From NCBI RefSeq assembly GCF_900114995.1, contig NZ_FOUX01000004.1, forward strand, positions 558,001 to 622,000: a stretch of 64,000 bases of DNA, given 5' to 3'. Positions 25,789-32,585 of this stretch are shown in pieces. The translations under genes were made by a program, and so were the position numbers. The first letter of the stretch is position 1, and every line of letters starts with the position of its first letter. Source of the DNA: Chitinophaga sp. YR627 (GTDB lineage Bacteria > Bacteroidota > Bacteroidia > Chitinophagales > Chitinophagaceae). The notes beneath the pieces are model-generated. The model was not told where the DNA came from, made no database searches, and was given only the letters and a program-made list of their open reading frames with translations.

Positions 25789-27621
25789 ATGCTTAGATCC
25801 TCATTTCTTTCTCTCTCTCTGCTCGCCGCGATGACAGCCGGCGCGCAGACCCGCAACTATGCATCGATCAATGCACATTCGCATAATGACTATGAACATC
25901 CTATTCCGTTCCTGACGGCCTATTTCCGTCATTACGGCTCAATAGAAGCAGATGTTTTTGAACGTAACGGCCAGCTGTTCACCGCCCATACCGAAGAAGC
26001 GATCCGTCCGGAACGTACACTGGAAAAACTGTACCTGAACCCTTTGCGGGAGCAGATCAAAAAGAATGGCGGTACTGCTTATAAAGACAGTAAGGATACT
26101 TTACAGCTGATGATCGATTTCAAGACCACCGGCGTACCTACTATAAAAGCACTCATAAAGATCCTGGACCGTTATCCGGATATCACAAAGAATCCGACTG
26201 TAGTAGTTACCATCAGTGGCGACCAACCAGAACTGGCACTATGGGCACAATATCCTGACTATATTCATTTCGACGGAAAACGTGGATTCACCTACACCGC
26301 TGCACAGGAAAAACGCATTCCGATGTACAGTGTAGACATCAAACAATTTACCAACTGGAATGGTAAAGGAGTGATCGTAAAAGAAGAAAGAGCAAAAATT
26401 CAGCAATGGGTCGATAGCGTACACCAGGCTGGTAAAAAAGTGCGTTTCTGGGGCATGGCTGATAATGTGAATACCTGGAAAACCCAGATGAATATGGGCG
26501 CCGATTATCTCGGTACCGACCTCGTGGAAGATATGGCCACCTTCCTGAGCAACAGACAAAATCTTGAATACAACGGCACAGCCGCTCCTCATACACTGTA
26601 CAATGCCCGTTATGTGAACAACGACAGCATGGGCAAAGTGACCAATGTTATTCTCCTGATAGGCGACGGTATGGGCCTTGCGCAGATCTATGCAGGTTTC
26701 ACCGCTAACCATGGTCAGCTGAATCTGCTGCAGATGAAGAATATCGGTTTCTCTAAAACCTACTCTTCTGACAGCTACATCACTGACTCGGCAGCAGGTG
26801 GTACTGCAATGGCGAGTGGCAAAAAGACCAATAATCGTTACGTAGGTGTAGACGCTACCGCTGTCCGCATCCCTGCTATTCCTGATATCATCGCACCAAA
26901 AGGATATAACAGTGCCCTCATCAGTGCCGGCGATATCACAGATGCTACTCCAGCCGCCTTCTACGGACATGTTCCTGAAAGAAGTATGGAAGATTCTATC
27001 GCTGCTAATTTCCTTACCAGTCCGGTAAGCATTATGATCGGTGGTGGTGCAAAACACTTCAATCAGCGTAAGGATGGTAAAGACCTGCCTAAATTGTTGC
27101 AGGACAAAGGTTATACCTTCAGTACCAATCTCGATGAACTGAACAATATCCAGTCTGATAAATACCTGGTCCTGGACAGTCGCGCAGAACGCTCCATGCT
27201 GACCGGAAGAGGGGAATTCCTGACACAGTCACTGGAAAAATCCATCGCTTCCCTGCGTAAACAAAACAAGGGCTTCTTTATTATGGCCGAAGGCGCACAG
27301 ATCGATTATGGTGGTCATGCGAACATTGTGCCTTACGTAGCCACTGAAATGATGGACTTTGATAAAGCAATTGGCGCTGCTATGAAATTTGCAGATGAAG
27401 ATGGTCATACACTGGTGATTGTAACAGCAGACCACGAAACAGGTGGCTTATCTCTACTGGATGGTAATATCTCTAAGGGTTATGTAGACGGTCATTTCAG
27501 TACCAATGATCATAGTGCGGTAATGGTGCCTGTATTTGCCTATGGTCCTCACTCACTGGATTTCAGAGGGGTATATGAGAATACGGAGATCTTTGCAAAG
27601 ATCATTGCACTGCTGCAGTAA
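25789..27621 (+). CDS. Two-domain secreted enzyme: phosphodiesterase-like domain fused to alkaline phosphatase
   Basis: A 610-residue exported protein (signal peptide 1-19, AGAQT). Residues about 25-255 resemble the PLC-like/GDPD fold (HSHNDYEHPIPFLTAYF, IEADVFERNGQLFTAH). Residues about 285-610 are an alkaline phosphatase: metal aspartate in IGDGMG (D293), nucleophile serine in DSAAGGTAM (S334), DYGGH (D506, H510) and ADHETGG (D548, H549). The fusion could cut a phosphodiester and then release phosphate from the monoester. Located after the SusC/SusD pair, it probably acts on the same substrate in periplasm or outside the cell. The enzyme order of reaction is inference. Confidence 0.88.
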   Translation: MLRSSFLSLSLLAAMTAGAQTRNYASINAHSHNDYEHPIPFLTAYFRHYGSIEADVFERNGQLFTAHTEEAIRPERTLEKLYLNPLREQIKKNGGTAYKDSKDTLQLMIDFKTTGVPTIKALIKILDRYPDITKNPTVVVTISGDQPELALWAQYPDYIHFDGKRGFTYTAAQEKRIPMYSVDIKQFTNWNGKGVIVKEERAKIQQWVDSVHQAGKKVRFWGMADNVNTWKTQMNMGADYLGTDLVEDMATFLSNRQNLEYNGTAAPHTLYNARYVNNDSMGKVTNVILLIGDGMGLAQIYAGFTANHGQLNLLQMKNIGFSKTYSSDSYITDSAAGGTAMASGKKTNNRYVGVDATAVRIPAIPDIIAPKGYNSALISAGDITDATPAAFYGHVPERSMEDSIAANFLTSPVSIMIGGGAKHFNQRKDGKDLPKLLQDKGYTFSTNLDELNNIQSDKYLVLDSRAERSMLTGRGEFLTQSLEKSIASLRKQNKGFFIMAEGAQIDYGGHANIVPYVATEMMDFDKAIGAAMKFADEDGHTLVIVTADHETGGLSLLDGNISKGYVDGHFSTNDHSAVMVPVFAYGPHSLDFRGVYENTEIFAKIIALLQ

Positions 27622-27669
27622 TACCAGGAAGAAGTTGTAACTAGCTGATAGTTCTCTTACATATCATCT

Positions 27670-27734
27670 GACTATACTCATCTTACGCTCATCTTTCGAT
27701 AAAAACGAAGCACTAACGTAAGATGAGTATAGTC
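27670..27734. repeat. Perfect 18-base inverted repeat between convergent genes
   Basis: GACTATACTCATCTTACG (27670-27687) and its exact inverse (27717-27734), loop 29 bases. It separates the phosphatase gene from the GyrB-like gene. It may be a bidirectional terminator, but there is no T-run. Confidence 0.7.
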
Positions 27735-27750
27735 TGACTAACAAAAGACC

Positions 27751-28836
27751 CTATTTATCTTCTTTTTTCATAAACTTCTCCAACACTCTTCTCCTGTCTC
27801 CCGGATTTCCTTCCAGGTACTTCAACACCCCTCTTTTCACAAATTTCCGCACATCTTTTTTCAGGGCCGGCATGTCCAGTTTATCCTTACTACGTCCTGC
27901 ATAAGTCAGCGGTTCTCCCTTTACTGCAGCAAACAGCACAAGCATTTTCCCGATCCGCTTTTTATTGACTTTCAGCTCTACGCCTTCTTTTTCACCTACT
28001 TCCAGAAAGGCATCTTCCAGCCCTTTTAACACCCCATCCACCAGTGAGCCATGCCCTTTGGTACTTTCATTGTTGGCGAAGGAACGAATATATGGTGCAG
28101 GATGAACCGTATAGATATGATGATATCTCAGAATAACATGTAAGATATAACCGTTGATAGCTGTTTTCAGTTCTATGGGTAACCAGGCATTCATACTGCC
28201 ATAGTCGTGTTTATCGAGCAGGTCATTAAACAGTTCGGAGATGCCCGTTCTGAAATAAAACACATTGCGCTGCAATTCTCCCCGGTTATCCACACTGATT
28301 ATTTTCAGTCCGGCGTTCAGATAGGCCAGCTGTTGCAGCATGATATTCATGGGAATATAGGCCACCTGGTTATTTCTGAAGATGTTTTCTTCCAGCTGGA
28401 AGTCCACTTTAATGCCATTCGGCGCCCCATCAGCAGGATGCGTTTCCATTTCGTATATGCCAGCGTGAGAGGTCACGGAATGTATTTCTCCATCTACAAC
28501 CACACGCACCAATACAAAACGGGCGATCGCTATGAGTAATGCAATTTTGAAATTCTTACCGGAGGATATTTCCTGCAAAAAGGCGACCTCATGTAATAGC
28601 TCATCAACCGGCGCACCTGAAATAACCACACTCACAAAGCTATCGGGATTGAACGTGATCTCTATGGTGGATAACCCTGTTACATCTTCAAGATAATCGG
28701 TGATCAGCATTTTCATCAGGCGTCTGATACCATAGCTGTTTACCGAACCCAGGTACATCACCGGTCGGTTACGGATCGATTCAATAACAGGAAGAGAGGG
28801 CCGTCCATTCATATTTTTCTGCTTTACGTTCTGCAA
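27751..28836 (-). CDS. GyrB/ParE-like protein without ATP-binding motifs or TOPRIM domain
   Basis: A 361-residue protein resembling the N-terminal ATPase and transducer domains of gyrase B. Recognisable parts are IESIRNRPVMYLGS (gyrase: VRKRPGMYIG), the segment YIRSFANNESTKGHGS (gyrase: FANNI.T..GGTH), GRSKDKLDM (the QTK-loop lysine region) and VLKYLEGNP. But the ATP site is gone: the Glu/Asn helix EVVDNAIDE reads MLITDYLED, the DDGRGIP loop reads ISGAPVD, and the GGLHGVG loop reads NFKIALLIAI. The protein ends where TOPRIM would start, so it cannot be a topoisomerase subunit on its own. It is divergent from the caspase operon across 234 bases. Confidence 0.75.
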   Translation of the reverse strand: MQNVKQKNMNGRPSLPVIESIRNRPVMYLGSVNSYGIRRLMKMLITDYLEDVTGLSTIEITFNPDSFVSVVISGAPVDELLHEVAFLQEISSGKNFKIALLIAIARFVLVRVVVDGEIHSVTSHAGIYEMETHPADGAPNGIKVDFQLEENIFRNNQVAYIPMNIMLQQLAYLNAGLKIISVDNRGELQRNVFYFRTGISELFNDLLDKHDYGSMNAWLPIELKTAINGYILHVILRYHHIYTVHPAPYIRSFANNESTKGHGSLVDGVLKGLEDAFLEVGEKEGVELKVNKKRIGKMLVLFAAVKGEPLTYAGRSKDKLDMPALKKDVRKFVKRGVLKYLEGNPGDRRRVLEKFMKKEDK

Positions 28837-28958
28837 AGTAATGCAATCATTTCACACCACCAGTTTGCTGCTACAGGGGAGTTACGGGAATTCCCTCACC
28901 CTGTCATTAGTTTAAATTATTTGTCAATACATAACCCATTATAATATGTCAATAAAAC

Positions 28959-28989
28959 TTGTTAACATTCTGCGAGTAGCGTAATTTTA
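28959..28989 (+). promoter_or_regulatory. Candidate promoter of the caspase operon
   Basis: TTG (28959-28961), 20 bases, TAATTTTA (28982-28989), one base off the Bacteroidota -7 consensus. It lies 81 bases before the caspase start at 29071. Confidence 0.5.
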
Positions 28990-29070
28990 TAAGCAGATAC
29001 AACACCCCAAAAACCAGCTATTCCTCCCATACGCTGCAAACATTATTCTAACAGTAAAATCAGTAACCTC

Positions 29071-30162
29071 ATGGACCCCGTGACCGCAATATCCGAAACA
29101 CCTCCTGCTACAGCCCTGTGTGAAGAGGCCATCAATGAGAATCTGTCCAAAGGACTACCTGTCAATGAAGAAGACTACGCTGTTATCGTGGGCGTCAGTC
29201 ACTATATAAGTCTTGCACCACTGGATGCCCCCGTTACAGACGCCTGCCGGCTGAGAAACTGGCTGATCAAAGCCGATGGCGGCAATATGCATCCCAAACA
29301 CGTATTCTTCATTCCATCTGCTGCGGGCAGCAATACGCCTGACCAGCTGGCCATTGACAAGGCATTATCTGACATCATCCAGATGGCGACAGCCAAACCT
29401 GCACGCCGGCTGTATTTTTACTTCTCCGGTCATGGCTTTGGGTCTAACTGGGAGGTAAATGGTATGTGTCTGCCAATCTGGTCACCCAGTTTCTACAACG
29501 CAGCCCTCTCTTCCAAAGCTTATCTGGATTTACTGGTAGAGCAGGACCTGTTCCAGGAAGTATATTTCTTTCTCGACTGTTGTCGTGACAGGAAGATCAA
29601 CACCAAACCATTGCATTCTATGCTGGGTGGTGAACGCCCCGGTGGCGCCAATACCATGGCGGTTGTGTTATATGCCTCAGAATACGAAAATCCTGCCTGG
29701 GAGGGTATGATGAACAACAATGGCAATCTGCAGGTACATGGCTATTTCTCCCGTGCATTGATGGAAGCATTGAATGGTGGCGCCGTCAATAACAACGGCG
29801 ATATCACGATCACCAGTTTTATTGATTACGTCCGTGAAAAGACAGAGTCATATGCACAGGAACGCAACCAGACACAAACAGTGCGCTCCGATATCAGGAA
29901 CAACAAAAACGGACTGAACTATGTGTTCCACCGAACCGGCAGAGTACCTGGCACTGTGCTAACGATCTCATTCAAATCCGCAGGAGATATTACACTGGAC
30001 GGACCGGACCTGAATAACATCAAATCAGGCGCTGTACAGGCAGGCGATTCCTGGCTGGTACCACTTGGCAAAGGATACCACCAGATCACCAATAAAACGA
30101 CCCGGTCTTCCGCATTCATCACCATAGATGGTACACTTAAAACCATGAATTATGACTTCTGA
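29071..30162 (+). CDS. Caspase-like (peptidase C14) protein 1
   Basis: A 363-residue cytoplasmic protein. The caspase fold covers about residues 35-255: the first strand YAVIVGVSHYI, the catalytic His in YFSGHGFG (H121), and the catalytic Cys in FFLDCCRD (C171, DxC pattern). Residues about 290-363 are a beta-rich C-terminal module (GTVLTISFKSAG, SWLVPLGKGYHQI) that may be a PEGA-like or substrate-recognition domain. Bacterial caspase homologues (orthocaspases) cut after basic or acidic residues and often act in cell death or defence. The next gene overlaps by 11 bases, so the three genes are translationally coupled. Confidence 0.85.
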   Translation: MDPVTAISETPPATALCEEAINENLSKGLPVNEEDYAVIVGVSHYISLAPLDAPVTDACRLRNWLIKADGGNMHPKHVFFIPSAAGSNTPDQLAIDKALSDIIQMATAKPARRLYFYFSGHGFGSNWEVNGMCLPIWSPSFYNAALSSKAYLDLLVEQDLFQEVYFFLDCCRDRKINTKPLHSMLGGERPGGANTMAVVLYASEYENPAWEGMMNNNGNLQVHGYFSRALMEALNGGAVNNNGDITITSFIDYVREKTESYAQERNQTQTVRSDIRNNKNGLNYVFHRTGRVPGTVLTISFKSAGDITLDGPDLNNIKSGAVQAGDSWLVPLGKGYHQITNKTTRSSAFITIDGTLKTMNYDF

Positions 30163-31705
30163 GACGCCCACTTACAGACTGACCGTCTCCGCCGTTGGCG
30201 TAATGTCAGATTTTGCACATCTCACGGTATACAACGGCTTTCTGGAAGATATCGCCAGAGGATATGAGCAACTGGAGCTGGAGCTGAAACCTGGCTTATA
30301 CAGCATCACGCTTAAACTGGATGGGAATATCATCAAAGAACACGTACGCCTGACGCAGGATATGGATTTCCAGATACCTACACCTCCTGTATATGCCTCG
30401 CTGGTGGCGGATAACTTCAAGTCCTCCCACGAATATTATGCAATCAATGCACATAAATACAGCCTTGAACCTACTGTGGAAAATGCACCAGAGGAAGGAG
30501 GGTCGATCTTTCTCTTTTTCCGGTATACGGATGTGGAGAAAAGGAGAGAACTGAATAACGAACAGCAATCTCCCGGACAGGGATTCTCCCTACTCGATGC
30601 TGGCCGGAATGTCATTTATAAACTGGAAGGGAATAACATCAAAGAAGATACAGACGCTGGATGGCTGGCTTTTCATGCGGTATTACCGGAAGGCACTTAC
30701 TACCTCCATTACACCGGCCATCAATGCAGGACAGGCGTTGCGGAAGATCAGGATCTGCCCGCGCGGGAAATACCCATCCAGGTATTTAAAAGCAGCAGTA
30801 AGCAAAAAGGTTCGTCTGATGAATACTGGCAGACGCAGGTCTTTCTCACGTTTGGTTACGGGCCGATCTTTCCGTCAATGAGTATCTTCATTGCACCACG
30901 CAAACAGGGCTTTGTGAATAACGATGAAGGTAACTATCGCATTGATGGTCTGCGGCATAAGTTCCATAACGGTGTGTATATCCTGCCGGAGAAAGTACTA
31001 CTCGAATTTGAACAGGGGCAATGGACGTCTCCCATGAAAGGCTTACTAGCCGCTTATGTCTATTTCAGTAGTCCGGAACAGGATAATGAAGCATTATTCC
31101 GGAATGTTACAGAAGATATCCCCATCCTGCTGGGTCAGGATACACCAGATGTAAAAGCCTTACAGATCATGGCCGCCCAGTACTATCACGAACCGATACC
31201 ACCGATCTCTTTGAATGCACCCTGTATGTTCCTCGCTGGTATCCGGGCGATTATCAGAGCTTCTATCAAAGCACCGGATGTTATTGTGGATGATAGTCTG
31301 CTGGAAGACATTACCGACAAACTATACAACGATATGGTCTGGACGTCCTATCAGCCGGCGCCACTTCCTGCACCGATCCTGGAATCCATGACAACATCAC
31401 AAAGTGAATCTGCAGCCAGTATTTTTAGTGTAGTAGAAAAGATCATCGGTAATGAAAAATCACCGGAGGAAATCGGCGAGCGATTATTACAATCGCAGAC
31501 GGTCAGTACGCTGCTGTATTACATCGACAAACTGGATCACGAACTGGATGTCAATGACCTGGCTACCCGTTTACAGATTCCTCCGAATGTGGTCCGCAAA
31601 ACAGTACAGCATATTCTCGATTTTTCTGAAAGCATCAAAGATGCAGAAAGTAAGCCGGAACAATTCACACTCCGCAATATCAACAAACTGAAAAACATCC
31701 AGTAA
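30152..31705 (+). CDS. Unknown 517-residue partner encoded between two caspases
   Basis: I do not recognise this protein as a whole. Residues 1-80 look like a beta-sandwich with a PEGA-like turn (LELKPGLYSITLKLDGN), similar in style to the tail of the preceding caspase. Residues about 85-330 continue as beta-rich sequence (SIFLFFRYTD, GTYYLHYTGHQCR, YILPEKVLLEFEQG). Residues about 335-517 are helical, with a possible winged-helix-like segment (DLATRLQIPPNVVRKTVQHI). No enzyme motif, signal peptide or membrane helix is seen. It overlaps the first caspase by 11 bases and precedes the second by 11 bases. It could be the sensor, scaffold or substrate of the proteases. Confidence 0.75.
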   Translation: MTSETPTYRLTVSAVGVMSDFAHLTVYNGFLEDIARGYEQLELELKPGLYSITLKLDGNIIKEHVRLTQDMDFQIPTPPVYASLVADNFKSSHEYYAINAHKYSLEPTVENAPEEGGSIFLFFRYTDVEKRRELNNEQQSPGQGFSLLDAGRNVIYKLEGNNIKEDTDAGWLAFHAVLPEGTYYLHYTGHQCRTGVAEDQDLPAREIPIQVFKSSSKQKGSSDEYWQTQVFLTFGYGPIFPSMSIFIAPRKQGFVNNDEGNYRIDGLRHKFHNGVYILPEKVLLEFEQGQWTSPMKGLLAAYVYFSSPEQDNEALFRNVTEDIPILLGQDTPDVKALQIMAAQYYHEPIPPISLNAPCMFLAGIRAIIRASIKAPDVIVDDSLLEDITDKLYNDMVWTSYQPAPLPAPILESMTTSQSESAASIFSVVEKIIGNEKSPEEIGERLLQSQTVSTLLYYIDKLDHELDVNDLATRLQIPPNVVRKTVQHILDFSESIKDAESKPEQFTLRNINKLKNIQ

Positions 31706-31716
31706 TACATCTCCCC

Positions 31717-32583
31717 ATGACACCACAGAGCTACGCACTACATATCGGACTTAATGCCGTTAATCCCGGCAGTTATGAAGGCTGGAACGGCGAATTATTC
31801 GCCTGTGAGAATGATGCGGCTGTATACCGGTCCATCGCCGAAAAAGCCGGTTTCCGGCAGATCTACTCTTTACTGACAAAAGAAGCGACGGCTGTAAACG
31901 TATTGCAACACCTGCAAACAGCTGCCGGACAATTAGCAGCAGGCGATATCTTTCTGATGACCTATTCCGGTCATGGCGGCGTATTGGCAGATACCAATAA
32001 AGACGAGACGAACAACTTCGGCGAAATGGATGGCTTTGATGAAACCTGGTGCCTGTATGACCGGCAACTGATAGACGACGAACTATTTGCCTGTTTCGGT
32101 CAGTTCAAAGAGGGGGTACGCATTCTTCTTTTTTCGGACAGCTGTCACTCGGGATCTGTTGCCAAAAACACTGCTCCTGTGAATAATAATGCGCCTGTAG
32201 ATCCCGCGACTTACACCCGGGCCAGATTCGCGCCCCTGGGCACATTGATACGTACGTATAACGCTCATAAAGCGGAATATGACAGTATACAGGCGCCCCT
32301 CAATACGCGACCGGAAGACATCAAAGCATACGTTGTTCAATTTGGCGCCTGTCAGGACGACGAATTAGCGATGGAAGTCTGGGGGAATGGTAAGTTTACT
32401 GCTAAGCTGCAAAAGGTCCTTAATGAGCCTGTAAATAGCTATAACGAGCTATTCTCTGCTATTAAAAGAGGGTTTTCCGCCGAACAGCATCCCAACCTGT
32501 TTCATTATGGTAATAAAACCTACGAATTTCTATCACAGGCACCGTTCTCTATTGCATCAAATGCGGATGTAAAAGCGGAATAG
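31717..32583 (+). CDS. Caspase-like (peptidase C14) protein 2, metacaspase type
   Basis: A 288-residue cytoplasmic protein made of a single caspase domain. YALHIGLNAVNP is the first strand. The acidic and aromatic FACENDAAVYRSIAEKAGF helix follows, then the catalytic His in YSGHGG (H86) and the catalytic Cys in FSDSCHSG (C143), the exact metacaspase form. An insertion after the His (ADTNKDETNNFGEMDGFDE) is acidic and could bind calcium, as in metacaspases, which is speculative. The C-terminal part carries FGACQDDELAME, typical of C14 proteases. Third gene of the operon; convergent with a histidine kinase gene whose stop is 2 bases away. Confidence 0.88.
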   Translation: MTPQSYALHIGLNAVNPGSYEGWNGELFACENDAAVYRSIAEKAGFRQIYSLLTKEATAVNVLQHLQTAAGQLAAGDIFLMTYSGHGGVLADTNKDETNNFGEMDGFDETWCLYDRQLIDDELFACFGQFKEGVRILLFSDSCHSGSVAKNTAPVNNNAPVDPATYTRARFAPLGTLIRTYNAHKAEYDSIQAPLNTRPEDIKAYVVQFGACQDDELAMEVWGNGKFTAKLQKVLNEPVNSYNELFSAIKRGFSAEQHPNLFHYGNKTYEFLSQAPFSIASNADVKAE

Positions 32584-32585
32584 GA

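Noticed and set aside
26239..27057. 272-residue minus-strand frame inside the phosphatase gene
   Set aside because: Antisense to catalytic motifs of a clear alkaline phosphatase; no domain likeness.
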